From NCBI RefSeq assembly GCF_003073045.1, contig NC_037599.1, positions 4,848,247 to 4,912,246 on the forward strand: a DNA stretch of 64,000 nt, given 5' to 3'. The notes under the pieces are model-generated. The model did not search any database, had not been told where the DNA came from, and saw only the letters and a list, made by a program, of their open reading frames with translations. Below, piece after piece: positions 1 through 12,250 of this stretch; the stretch's first letter is position 1; every line of letters begins with the position of its first letter. The DNA is from Pomacea canaliculata. Taxonomy: Eukaryota > Mollusca > Gastropoda > Architaenioglossa > Ampullariidae. The position numbers were made by a program, and so were the translations under genes.

Positions 1-174
1 TCTATGACACAAGACTGTGCTTGTTAAATGTTATAAAAAAATTGTCCCAAAACGGGTTAATAACGATTATTTAGTAGTTTGGTTTTAAATTTCACACGAA
101 TGATGTTGAAAGCTCAAATGTATCAAATGGCAGCTGACTGCGAGTGTTTTTAAATAAATACCGAGATGGCTCAC

Positions 175-3100
175 CTCTGAGGAGCTTGCCTTTTTCTCGC
201 CGAGGAAAGTGTAGGGACTCAGGAGGGTTTCCATGAGGTACTCTAGACCCTCAATGCGGCCACCGACCTCCAGGAGGTTGACTGAATGTCCGAACAGTTC
301 CACACTTAAGTTGGCGCTCAATGAACGGGGGAGGGATGATTGCGAAGACCAGATCAGGTTGGATTCGGCCTGGGCACCTGAAAATGTCCAACAATTCCAA
401 TTTTGTTGACGATGTTTCAAAATACAAAAAATATGAACCTTTTGATAAATTTTCACTTTTCTTAATAATAATTCTTTAATATTTAGGACCAAGATTGCTT
501 ATTGCTGCTTCGAGAAAATTTACCTATTAATGTCTTATCAATGTACCTTTCCTTTAAATTAATTTTGCATGATTAGACCTAATTTACTAGATGAGGTCTG
601 CTAAACCCATTTTGGCGATTCCCTCCTGTACCTGTGTTTATCAGCTTGAGGAAGGCAGACTTCTCATAGTTGCGAGAAAACTTGACGGGGTTCAGGTCAA
701 ATTCCTTGTTGATTCGAACGTTCTTGACCATCTCTTTGATGCTTTGTTTCAATGGGCTTGATGTTTCCTGCAGGTTGTGAAGGTGTGTGAGGACAAAGGA
801 CCCGAGCTTTTAAGGAAAAATGTAGAGAATTAGTTTCAAATGTTTGCTCTAGGATAAAACTGTCTTACAACTCATTAATTATACCAATAACTTAACAATC
901 TGTGCAGGAAGCGATATTTTCTTTTAAGGGATTCTTCGGCGAATGGACTTTTAATTTTGTATTACCTGAGACTTATCAGGCTCCCCTTCGATGACAGTTT
1001 GGATCTGATTCAGAATGTCAGGAGTTGCACACGTCATCAGTTGCAGGTAAGCCGCAGTGCGGAGTTCAGCATCCTCACTTCCATCCTTCAAGATGTCCAT
1101 CAGCTTGCTTCTCTGCATCACAGTAAACAGACAAGAATTAAGAGACCTTGTTTCCTCGCTTCTAAAAATATTCGGAGAGAGAAATAGAGAAAAAAAATAT
1201 TTCTTTTCCATAAACTTGTTTTCTGTTTAAAGAATATTAAAGCACGCGCTGCAGGTTTCGTCTTTACTTACATCACTGTCACATGGCATGCGGCGGAAGG
1301 ACCTGGCGGCTGCCACTCGCACCTCCATGGGGACTCGATCAGACAGACAGCGGGTGACGATGGAGGTGGCACGGCTGTGACCAGTATTGCCCAGAGCACT
1401 CAGGGCCACCAGGACCTGACATCAGTCCAACTGATTAGTCTAGGCATCTGTGAAGCTCACTCTGAACCTCTAACTTTCAAAACCCGATCAAAATTACTTA
1501 AAATAAGCTACATATTCCCACTACAGAAGCAACTGAGATGGTATATATCTTTAAAAGGATATATCTTGAAATGGATATATCTTAAAATAGAATATAAATC
1601 TCTTCCCCTGCCATGTTGGAATTATGCCCATGTTGGAATTATGGCGGTGTACGGCTTTCAATGAAGTTTTTGTTGTTTACCAGAGCAAGAAACATGATAT
1701 TTAGCCGCAGCAATACTCACGGTCTTGATGGTGTTATCGTTGACGTAGCAGCTGCTGCCGATGTCCTTCTCGAGGGCTGCGATGATGGCGGTGACGCCGA
1801 AGTTGGTGTCGCAGTCGTCGTTTGATTTGCAGTAGTTGTTGACAAGAGCTGACACTGGCAGCATGGCTCGCTGTTTCAGGGCGTCAGCACTCAGGAGCTC
1901 CTGAACAAAATAAATTTTTAATTAATACGAATGCTGACCCGCAAGCTGCCCTACACCAACCCCTCCTCCATTACAAAAGACTAAAATTTAAGGGGGAGCG
2001 ATTCTGTTTCTGGCGATGTGTTTGATGTCTGGAGGATTCCTCTTCATGTTTACCACGTATTCCGTGATTTGCTTTTGTTTCATTAAATTTTTTCTTTAAT
2101 ATTCTCTTTCTTTAAAGAAATCGAAACAAATAATTTTGATGGACTGGTCTAAGCCAGTTCAAGTAGACTAAGCGATTGTGACTAATTAATGGCTGGTTTA
2201 TCTAAATCCAACTCACCTTGACGGAAGTGAGCATGTCGGATGTTGGTTCCTTGATGAAGGCCAGCAACATGAGCCACAGACTGACTTCATTGCCAGTAAC
2301 ATCGCCACGAATCATTAATTCTTTCATCATGGCTACCGACTGGCTGGTGCCGGCCATGGGCAAGGTGTCAGTGAAGAACTTCCTGCAAGCACGTGACATG
2401 ATAGATATAGCTTGAGTGCTCTCGCTCCCTCTTTCTCAAAACACACACACTGTCTTTGCTCGTCAGAAATCAAATTGTATAAATAGCTGATTTATGAGTT
2501 TGTTTTGTTTGTTTGTTTGTTTGTTGTTGTTGTTTTTTTTTGTTGTTGTTGTTGTTGTTGTTGTTTGGTTTTTTTTTTTTTTTTTTTTTTTTGATTTGTC
2601 GATCCCCACACTTTAGAACTCGACAAAATCAAGAGAAAAAAAAAAGTCCTTTCAACAATTCATTCCTGTAGCTTACAGAGTTCGCTGGTTGTTGCTGCTG
2701 CAGATGACTTTGCTCTTCAGCTGGTTGTAAATGTCTCGGATGTCACTGATGTCCATCTTCTTCACGATTCCGACGAGCTGCGAGAACATTCGAGGCACTT
2801 CGGCGTGCACACCATCCTCGGTGACGGAGCACAGCTGGTCCAGCGCGCGCTGTGCACGAGCTCGCACATCACTTTCGCTTCCGAGGTTGTAGCCGTGGTC
2901 AAAGGGCATTTGCACTCGAGTCTGGATGCCATCTGGAAACAAAATTGCACAAGTGAAATATAAATATTGTCATTATCCACTAGAAAAATAGTTTGCTTCA
3001 AGATAAAAAGTTAATTATCTCGATTTTTGAAAATCTTGAATCTGCTTGCTGTTTTAAATGGAGTTTCACGTTAAAGATATTCCAGTAAATTAAAAGACAG

Positions 3101-5645
3101 ACCACGAGGCTACAAGGCCGAGGGAATGGAAACACGAGAAGTAGAAGTCTCACCACTGCGTGTAGTGACCCCGCGTTTCTCCGTCTTAAAGGTCAGTCTC
3201 TGAGTAACGGTCGTGCGGGCGCCGCCGCTCTGGAGGAGAAAGGCCGGAAGGTGTGAGTCTCATCGCACGTGCTGGACCTCAGGATTCGGCTTGACACCTC
3301 CTGCGTGCACTGGTGCTCGCTCTTCATCAGCGGCAGGGACTGCAGGTCCTGCAGAGGGAAACGGAGTGTGACTAAAACGCAGATGACTTCAGAATCTTCG
3401 GTATTCTCAATCAGCTTCATTTACAGACCAGCCGCCTCATTTTCCCAATATACCACTTTGAAAAACTTCCCTTTCCCCACTTTTTAAAAAAGTATTCTAC
3501 ACTACAATTGTCTTTGTAGAAGTGGGTTTAGGTTTGAGCAGTCGTTTGGTTAAACCGATTAGAAACTTATTTCTTACCGAAGCCATCTGATAAGGAGTGG
3601 TCTGGATGCTGCCGATGTAGTCGTGGCGGTCTGTACAGCCCAGGAGGTCCTTCGAACGCTTGATGGACATGGTGTACCAGCCGTTGCTTGTCACCTCGTA
3701 CTTGGCTTGACAACGACCTGTGACGTCAGCCTAAGACAACAGAGAAGGTGGTCTGTCATTGTGGGAGTTCACAAACTCATGCCCAAGTCATTTCCGCTCA
3801 TTTCATTCTCATGGCACGAAGCTAAGACAGGTCCAGAACCATAAAGTGGAAAGAGTTTACAAGGGAGGTAAAACATGGCAGTAAAAAGGTGTGAGTTATC
3901 GTAATCAGCCAAGATGTTGCCTACCTCCTGCACAGTCTCGCTGCCCTCGAGTCTCTCCATGGAGTTCTGCAGGGCGGACAAGACACCTCGCTTCACATTC
4001 AGCGCCCAGCCATCCTCTCTGTTGTCAGGGCACAACTCGGCAACAACGCCATCTTGGTAAGAGAAGCGAAGTGGAGTTGCCTCCAGCACCCGTCGCAGCT
4101 CCTGTGAGCGGGGGGCGGGAACCAGCTGGTCATCCTGCAGTGGGCTTGATTCGTAGATGGTCATGTCCCTGAGCTGGTTTGGGGTAGAAATACACCTTTA
4201 AAACTTTTGTTTAATTCTTCATGGCAAACCACTTTAAGTTAATTTACGGATATATTCACCTACTTGAACTACTCGTAGACTGAAATATCTATAAGCATGT
4301 GCATAGAAGGAAAGGGAAAAAGGAGAACAACAAACCCTCTTACCCCAAAAAGAAACAATGAAGATTATTGAGTAGCATATAGAAAAAGAAAACACAAAAT
4401 TGTTGATTCCACCAGCAATGAACCATGCTAAAAAGAAAAAAAATCTTCTGCCGACAGAAGAACAATCTCCACTCTACGTGAGCTGCACTCACCACTAGGA
4501 CGAGGTCACACTGGCTTATGACCTCGATGTCGGCTCGTCCTCTGATGGCCAGCAGGGCCTTGTTCTCGGACGCTCCGTCCATGGCTGTCTCTGTCCGCAC
4601 ATCGTAGTCATAGGTGTAGGTCTTGCCAGTCTCGTAGTTGAACTTCTGGGAAGCTGCAGAGCACAAGACATCGGTCAGAACACAGACCACAATCAAAACA
4701 CAAAACCCTGACCACAACCCAGACCCTGATCATGAACAAGGGTGAGAACTTGTGATCAGAAAGGGAAAGAACCAGCGGCAGTTCGTGATGGGACTTGTCA
4801 GGAAGATAGACTAGGATGTTGTGTTTGACTGGTTGTGTGTCAGAGAAATAACAAAGACGACCATGAAGGGACTATATCAGCTGGTTAATTCACAAACGAT
4901 TGTTAAAACATCCGCTTAGAATGAAAAAAAAAACAACTTACGTTTGCATGTCGTTGCACAGTTACTGCTCCAGTCTCCAAGTGGGACTGCACCGAGAAAA
5001 CACAAAGAAAATTTAGTAAAATGCAAAGAGAACTTATTATTCGGCTTATTGTTACCATCATCCTAAAAGGAATACAGTTTAGGACCTGGCATAAAATCTG
5101 TCATTATTATTATGGTCTTATACCAGTTAGTTAAAGTCATCTGAATGAAAGTTATTGAGTAGAATATAAAAACATAAAAGATGAAAAATATTTCAGAATG
5201 ATAAAGGTTGCGGCTTATTGAAAAGAGAAAAGTCTGCGCGTGTGTACATGCATGAAGTAAAGAATTGGTTGTTGGTACATAGTCTAAGTCTAATAATGAA
5301 ATCTGTCAAACAGAAGAGAGAAAAAAAAAAGAAAACTAAAACATAAAGAACCAAAGAGTATTGTTTGAAATAAAAAAATAACACACACACACAACGCGTT
5401 CCAGTTTAATAATTACCAGTCCTTGCTAAGTGCATGTATACCATTCATAAATAGCCACAAACATCCTACATCCGACTATCATCCCATTGAAACAAAACAA
5501 GCTTAAGATTTATTCCCTTTAAAAAAAACAAGCCATAAAAAGTCATATTCAACAAAGAATCAACAAACATTAAGAACTTGAAGCTGACTTCACCTGCTGT
5601 TGCGGACCCCAAGAGAAACGAGAGGACCAGAAGTTTGGCCTCCAT
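175..5645 (-). CDS. Vitellogenin, N-terminal part (13 exons; 3' end outside window)
   Basis: Yolk precursor and large lipid-transfer protein, secreted and taken up by oocytes. Exons in coding order: 5645-5594, 4986-4942, 4653-4493, 4173-3925, 3730-3578, 3348-3154, 2932-2677, 2382-2217, 1900-1721, 1415-1272, 1112-966, 806-632, 377-175. These are about 708 codons. Exon 1 encodes a signal peptide (MEAKLLVLSFLLGSATAG). The 45-base exon 2 gives a Cys-containing linker (DWSSNCATTCK). Exon 3 starts the vitellogenin N-terminal lipid-binding barrel (PSQKFNYETGKTYTYDYDV), and exon 4 has the family stretch LNVKRGVLSALQNSM. Later exons are the helical domain (LQETSSPLKQSIKEMV, DLNPVKFSRNYE). The DUF1943 and von Willebrand D regions must lie beyond the left edge. 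Exon 6 appears one base short: the frame of DETHTFRPFSS does not continue into SGGARTTVTQRLTFK, and all neighbouring phases fit if one base is missing. Identity as a vitellogenin/LLTP is firm. Confidence 0.93.
2497..2592. repeat. GTT/poly-T simple repeat in vitellogenin intron
   Basis: GTTT and GTT units run into a poly-T tract, in the intron between vitellogenin exons 7 and 8. It has no coding role. Confidence 0.9.
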
Positions 5646-5753
5646 GACGATTGTATCCTGCGTGTGTCCCACCTCTTCTCTTCGCCTGGAAGGCAGCAGT
5701 CCAAGCCGGGAACAAACAGTAGCTGTCTTGCTGGGGATGCTCGTGGCCAGCCT

Positions 5754-5761
5754 CTTATATA
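5754..5761 (-). promoter_or_regulatory. TATA box of the vitellogenin gene
   Basis: On the minus strand the sequence reads TATATAAG, about 110 bases upstream of the ATG at 5645-5643. A transcription start about 30 bases downstream would leave a 5' UTR near 80 bases. A TATA promoter fits a strongly induced yolk gene. No hormone-response element was identified by eye. Confidence 0.6.
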
Positions 5762-8057
5762 CCACTGTCGCTGCGCCCAGGGAGACAAAGGTCGGCCCCA
5801 CTGATAACTGGGACAAAAGGTCATTGGGCAACAGACCTTAACCCGCAGCACTTCATCTGTGCCCAGGCCGTATCAAGCTATTCTTCAGCTGGCAAAAAGT
5901 TCAGATGACCTAACTAGAACTGTCCTAAATCAGATTAGCTGATAAATAATAAATACTGCAGAACCAGGATGGTGAAGTGAGAAAAAAGATGCGCAAAACA
6001 TTGGGACGACACCATTGTTTGAAAATCTTTATTGATGTCAGACAACGATTATGCATTTTCAGTTGTGTTACCAGGAAGTGATTTTTGTGCTTGGCAAAAA
6101 TTTTATTTATTAAACTTTATAAGTTTTACAGTTCTAGCTTTCAATTCAAACAAGACTGCCTGCAAATGTTTCAGTTTTCCCGTAATGTTTTTTTTTTTAT
6201 CACATTGACCCTCATGTTCATGTAAACTTTGAAAAAAAATAAATGAATTATAATTTTATTTTCTTAACGTCACTCGTTTTGAAATCTTCACAGGTAGGGA
6301 GAATGTTTGTGACAAGGTAGAAATGACTAGTTGGGATAGGCTGGCTATGCCTCCATTTTCAGTAAGGTTGTAGGTGTAAGAGTACATTAATTAGAACACT
6401 GTGTCCTGCTGATTGCTTCGTCAGGTAGATAACAAGTGGTTGACCATGCTAGGTCCTCGTGCCTAGCTGATAAAACGCAAGGTGAAAAGTTATCGGGATG
6501 CTAAAGGTTAGCAGGTTAAACCTGGACGTGGTCATGTGAAAAAGTTGAATAGTTTTCTGTCATTTCATACTCCCTCTAATTCTGACTCTTGACCTTTGTT
6601 ACTTTTTTACTCTTTGTACAACTGCCAGGTGCGCACATGTTCTGTATACATACAATGAACTCGCTGTGTTTAATGAAGGGGTCACAAAGGTCGCTTTCAT
6701 GATGATACAGGAATTGTTAATGTTGCTTTAATGTTGAGATAGGCAGCTTTGTCAGCTGGTGGTCATCGGTGGTACAGTGATTTTTTCTGTATTTTTCGAC
6801 TGGTTCAAACTATCCTGGGAAAAACATCTGTTTTCATGTAAGTGAATTTAGGACAAGTTTTATTTACAAAATGCTAACTCGCTGTTTGGTAACAGGTTTA
6901 GGAAAAAGATTTAGAGACAAAGTACTGACCGCTGTATTTTATAATAATTGTCAGAAACTTTGAGCTCAATATTTTTGTCGAGTCAGTCATTTGATATGGT
7001 TTCTTTGAAGAGTCGTGTTCTGCAGCTATCTAAAACACGTAAATGTACTTTCAGGGAAACTTCCTTGTTCATTATTAAAAAATTTTCTTAAATATTTCTT
7101 TTCTGTTAGAATGCTTTGAAGAAAATATGGCCGAGGAGATGTCACAATATGAAATCATCTCCGAAAAAAGTGTTTCTGCTTTCCAGCGTACGAACATACA
7201 AACGGTCCTTTTGCCATTCATTTCATGGGGCAAAGTCTGAACTTATCCCAGTAACCCCGCCCAGTGTAAGTATTTCTTCAACAGTCAGTATGTCAACAGC
7301 TGTTGACACTCCAGGCTCTGGCTGTCAGTACATGTTTAGCTTGGTAGGTCACTCGAAGGACCATTCCCCAAAATGTAAACCAAAATATCATACAACTATT
7401 CCTTTGAGACAGGATTGTAGCCATTGCCATGCCTCCTGACCTAAACAAAGAACAGTTTGTAGATTGTAACCCGGAAATTCTTGCTTACACAAACTTTATG
7501 GAAGATAGCAGCCATGGAATGCTTGTTGACTTGCACACGAGCTTCAAGATAGAGAGTAACCAGTGAAATGTTTGCTCGTGAGTACACCTACTGACACACC
7601 TGTCCTGTTGTTTCATACGGTGAGGTGCGGGCTTATCTTTACATAAATGATGTATTTATGTTTGTACGGAGCTGCGAGATGAAAAGAAAGTTTCAAAAAA
7701 AAAAAAAAAAAAAAAAGCAGAGAGCATTCAGGTCCCTGCACGTGCAAGCGCATGTACAAACAGGAAGGTCAGGAGGGTGTCCTTGCAATATATAGGTTTG
7801 AGGAAAAGCGAAGATGATGTGAAAGTAGATCAGGACATTTAAAGTCATCACGACCTTGGTGACAAATAATTTCTTGTTCAATCTGTGTGTTATCAATCAA
7901 TTGGCTGCTGCGCCATGACATGGTGCATTCAAAGTTCAGCACGTGCTGAGGTCATGCAAGCCACGAAAACTGGGAACACGTAGGACATTCGTAATGGCTT
8001 TTCTTGTCACTTTGCTAACCCTGTACAAAGGAAACTCTCATGGTAGTGCCAGCTACC

Positions 8058-8126
8058 CCCACACACACACATACACAAACACACACACAAACACAAACAC
8101 ACGCACGCACACATACACGCACACCA
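8058..8126. repeat. CA-rich microsatellite
   Basis: Imperfect CA repeat (ACACACAC, ACAAACAC and ACGCACGC variants). A short open frame across it is low complexity and not a gene. Confidence 0.9.
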
Positions 8127-8747
8127 TTATTGAGTACCCTCATCCCGAATCGTAGTTCGACTTATTTTGAAGCCAACAATTAAGCAGTTAATGATTCACA
8201 TAAACTATCATTATGAAGTTTTTTCCAACAGACACCTGGCCAGACGAGATTTACTCAGGTAAAAAAGAGATTTATTCGGGTAACCAAGGAGGTTGAATGG
8301 TTCTACACTCAAGAGTCGGCAACAGCGCCTAGAATCGGGAAGACTGGATCCCTGGACTTTTCCAAATGTACCCTGTATGTCCAAGTGGCCAACATTTGAC
8401 TGTCGCTTGTGCAATGAATGTTGGTGCCATAAAAGTGTTCACCCACACTGCCTTGCGAGGGAGAATCGTGAAGGTTAGAGGATTGCATTAGATGAGAACA
8501 TTTTTTTGGAAGGTGACCAACATTTATTAAGATAACAAGATTGCGATATCAAAGTTATTAAGCACGGAGAAAGCCTCCTAATTACGATTAGCTCCCCTGA
8601 TCAGATTACTTATAAAGATTAGATAACTCATATCTTTAATCTGTCAACAGCTGACGTCAAACTCTTTGGGAAAATTTCACGGCAGTTAGAAACTTGGAGA
8701 CCTTCTACTGCGCATTGCACACTGGCGACACAAACATTGCACGAGGA

Positions 8748-8806
8748 CACACACACACACAAACACACACACACAAACACACACACACAAACACACACAC
8801 ACACAA
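8748..8806. repeat. CA-rich microsatellite with regular CAAACA interruptions
   Basis: Repeated blocks of ACACACACAAAC, a higher-order arrangement of CA units broken by AAA at regular spacing. Confidence 0.9.
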
Positions 8807-9367
8807 TGCGATCTCACGCTTGATATAAGAAAGCAGTGCGGATGGAGCACAAGGTTCAGCGCCTGTCAGAAGCCCTGTAAGCGAGCTGTGCGGGCAAAGA
8901 TCACATGGTGGGGACTTGTGTGATATCCGCTACCAAAGGTCGTGTATTTGTTTCCACGTGCCGGTGCTTGAGACCGCGCGGCGCTGCTCTCTCCGCTCCA
9001 CAATAGATGCCGTGAAAAGCGCGTGGCGAACTTCGGTCCCTGGTTCAACGCCCAGAAAAGCCTCGTCAACAACTGTAGGTCAGCGGAGAGCTGGGCGTTC
9101 TCGTAAACAACTAAACAAACAATAAAATCGGTGAGGGGCAAGGTCTACACCAGTATTGGGACAGTCAGCTGTACGTCTGTGGTGCAAAAAGTGTTTAAGG
9201 GTTGAGTGCTAGCTCATCTTTCTGGTTTTTCTAGCTCATGTGTTCAGTTTATTTATTATTTAGTATAGTCTGGCGGGTAGAAATCGCTGACTAGATATTT
9301 GTTACGGAACTTTCACAAGAGCACGGGGTCAACATTGCAACTGTTATTTTTGTTCTAAGGCATCTAC

Positions 9368-9500
9368 AGCAGTCCGTTAGCTCAACGGTTAGCGCCTGTC
9401 ACCAATACACTGAGGATTAGCTGATTCAGATCTCGTCTCGGACACGCTGTTCTTTCTCTGCATGTGGCATCTGTTGACAGGGCTGGCTGCTTTGATTTGC
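9368..9500 (+). mobile_element. tRNA-derived SINE (copy 1, head region)
   Basis: The segment TTAGCGCCTGTCACCAATAC, followed about 35 bases later by TTCAGATCTCGTCTCGG, looks like RNA polymerase III A and B boxes of a tRNA-derived head. The same arrangement and the downstream CTGCATGTGGCATCTG block recur near 53880 and again at the window end. That makes it a dispersed family, not a functional tRNA. This copy loses similarity to the longer copy after about 9500. Confidence 0.65.
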
Positions 9501-11868
9501 TAGCTCGGCGTAAAACACATATCCTCTTGGAGAATTAGGTGTTTAATACAGAGATAAGATGTTTTGTTGTAACTATGCCGATTACTTTTTTCCCCTCGCG
9601 CTCAGTGGCCGACGAAGGTGATGATAGTTTAAGTGGCATCACCAACCCTCGTCAAATATGTGAAGCGGTTTTGCAGTGTAGGATCCTGAGCATGCGTTTT
9701 CAGCTTCGATCAGGTTGTAAGTGAACATAAATTAAACATTTCCTCTCGCTTCTGCCACATATCTTGATCTATGACATCGAGCTATGACATCGCCGATGAT
9801 CTGCGATCAGTTATCGTTAACTCGCAATAACGACAGTTTTTTTTAAAATCATAGATAAACGAAACTTCGTCAGAGCCTGTTATCTGTTAGATAGTGGAAG
9901 TTGGGTACATACAGAAGAACCAGCGGACTGCTAAGCACTGCCGTGACGCAGGTAACAGATAAGGGCAGCCGTGGTGTCGAAAGTGGTGATGGTGGTCGTG
10001 GTTGAAGAGGCGCTGGAGAGGGTGTCAAAGTGATACTTGCAATGGAGATAATTGTAAACTAGAACAATCATAAGTTTTTGGTTGACTTACATGGTCACAG
10101 AGAGAGAAAGAGAGGTGAAGGTAGATTTGATGGTATTTGACAGGTGTGTGTGTGTGTTTGTTCGTGCTTAGCGACGATGTGGATTGATGGCTCGAGTTGG
10201 CGAGGGCATGGATGGCTCAGCGGCAAAGGAGAGGAAAAAAATCTTTCAATGGAAGACACTGCCTCTTATCACTGAGAACACATCTTTAATTTTATTTTTA
10301 GTAATTGCATCGAACTACGACATCATACAAATATAGCAGTAAAATTGTGCAGAATAAACGACACGTACAAAGTTAAAATGATGACGATTGCATTAATGAT
10401 AGCTGCGCCGATGTTTCATCAGTTGATATCAAGCTGGCTTCTTGCCAGTCTACCAATGATTTACTGTCCAGTTTTTTTCTCCGAGCCTGAGTCTCGCCAA
10501 TCACTGAGGAGGACCACTCGTAATCTCTGGCCGCTAACTGCTCCTCCAAGTTGTTATCGTCATCTCCGGCAGTCTCGCACCCAGAGGTAGCGACCATGTT
10601 CCCCTCGTTCTCCTCATGTTAGTCTACTTGGGACTCGTCAGCTCTGAGACATTTCATCTGGGCACCATCTGGCTTCGACCCGCGGCGTTCGCTCTGTAAG
10701 CTGCTGGCCGCTTGTCCCGAGTTTTTGACTAGGCCGAGGGCTGGAGGATGCTGATGCTCGAGGTCAATGCCTGGGGTCAGGAAATCGTTTCAATAGGTTG
10801 GTAGGCACAGTCCGGCCTGGATGCAACTGGTGTTGATGTAGACACGTGCTGTATCGCCGCCAAGTTCCTGAAATATACAAGCAGTAACCCGGCGCTGAGA
10901 ACTTTGGTCAAGTACTCAAAAGGGCGTGTTGTCACTCCTCGTTATGGCAATAAAAGTTGGATGTGACATGCATTTAATTTACAAACTTGGAAAACTTCAA
11001 ATTTTACGTCTTTATTCAGGTCCATTTGTGGATATTTTTAGTTAAAGTGAATAAAGCAGTGATAATGTCAAGCAGCAGTGAAGGAAGATAAGTGGTGCAA
11101 ATTCTTTGCCTTCTTCCCACCTCACAGTCAGTATTGCATCTCGTACGATAAAATATGGGCGAGAAAAAATTGAGGATAGCAAAGAGAGGTAAAGTCCAGT
11201 CAGACCTACCTTCTTTCCAACTTTTCTCCTATCCAACAGCCCGAAATCAAGCAGCATAAACATATATAAACCCCAATGATCGTGGAAAGAATGGAGATGA
11301 AGGGGTTAAAATAAGGTTCTTCCTCAACCTCGCTGCTGAGGACTGACAGACATCAGGGTGTTTATATCAGTACACAGCATGCTTAACACAGTATTGCAAA
11401 CATCGAGTAAGTATTCATGTCACTACACAGCATTCACAACACAGCATTGCAGACACAGAGCAAGAGTTCATTGATACAGATCATGGACAACAAGTTGTTG
11501 TAGATACTGAGCAAGTACTTGGCAAGTACATTCAGTCAACAACACAAGCTCCATGTTTAGAGGCTGAGCTCCTTCCTCCCACCCCAGCCCACCCACCAAA
11601 GAAATGGTATTCCTTGGAGACTGTTGTGTCTTTGCAAACTTTGTTAGCTTTTAAAGCTTTTACAAATTTCTGAAGACAGAAATTAGGTTTTTTGAAGTAG
11701 GCGGGACCCATGACAGCAAGATGAAGCAAGTGGTAAGGCATGGGAGACAACTATTTAAACACGGATGTAAGAGGATGATGCGTAATACCAACGCCAATGG
11801 CGTGTTACACATTGATAGTAAAGAAAATGTATTTTTTGTCTGAGACAGTGGCATTGCTAAATAAGGTG
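9501..11868. other. Intergenic DNA between SINE and foldback element
   Basis: No complete gene seen. It contains a decayed exon-like stretch (listed separately). At 11360-11520 there are loosely repeated blocks of about 55 bases built around ACACAGCATT and GAGCAAGTA, a degenerate tandem repeat. The remainder has nothing I can support. Confidence 0.45.
10373..10868 (-). pseudogene. Exon-like stretch, possibly decayed; family not recognised
   Basis: On the minus strand a plausible acceptor (pyrimidine-poor, ending TTTCAG) precedes 10868. The following frame reads QELGGDTARVYINTSC, then an in-frame stop near 10780. After a second stop it continues into an acidic, Ser/Gln-rich segment that includes LEEQLAARDYEWSSS. 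GC content is higher than in the surrounding DNA, which is why it stands out. It may be a last exon ending at the first stop, a decayed exon, or chance. No family is recognised and no partner exon was found nearby. Confidence 0.2.
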
Positions 11869-12250
11869 TCCAGTCACTTAATCCCCAGACACTTCATCCC
11901 CGACACTTCATCCCCGACACTTCATCCCCTAGACTTTTAATCCCCAGACACTTCATCCCCAGACACTTCATCCCCGACACTCAACAACAATTTTCATATC
12001 ATATTGTTGAAGAACATTAAATTTACTAGCTTATATAAACTTTAACTAATGTTGTAGATGTTCAAATGACGTTGAAGTTAATAGCATGATTTGAATTTGA
12101 ATTTCAATTAAATTTTTCGCTGACTTCATAATTTTTATAGTTAAGGATTTAGTTTAGGGATTAAGTGTCTGGGGATGAAGTGTCTGGGGATTAAAAGTCT
12201 AGGGGATGAAGTGTCGGGGATGAAGTGTCGGGGATTAAGTGACTGGGAAC
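11869..12250. mobile_element. Foldback/MITE-like element with long inverted repeats
   Basis: The left arm (about 11869-11995) reads CCAGTCACTTAATCCCC, then repeated GACACTTCATCCCC units. The right arm (about 12160-12250) is its reverse complement and ends GGGGATTAAGTGACTGG. Between them is an AT-rich spacer of about 165 bases. Each arm is itself a tandem array of a 13-16 base unit. There is no coding capacity, and no clear target-site duplication was assigned. Confidence 0.75.

Larger units (their letters stand above)
5850..9365. other. Intergenic DNA upstream of vitellogenin
   Basis: AT-rich sequence with no convincing exon on either strand. Short open frames here lack splice context or recognisable protein. 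It holds a poly-A run near 7696-7716 and two CA-rich microsatellites, listed separately. Distal vitellogenin regulatory sequence would be expected here, but none is recognisable by eye. Confidence 0.55.

Noticed and set aside
4340-4717. Separate small gene with its own start overlapping vitellogenin exon 3
   Set aside because: The frame is exon 3 read through into introns at both ends; the splice sites at 4653 and 4493 explain it fully.
9368-9470. Functional tRNA gene
   Set aside because: A- and B-box-like segments are present, but the sequence does not fold into a full cloverleaf by eye, and three diverged copies with a shared non-tRNA body indicate a SINE.
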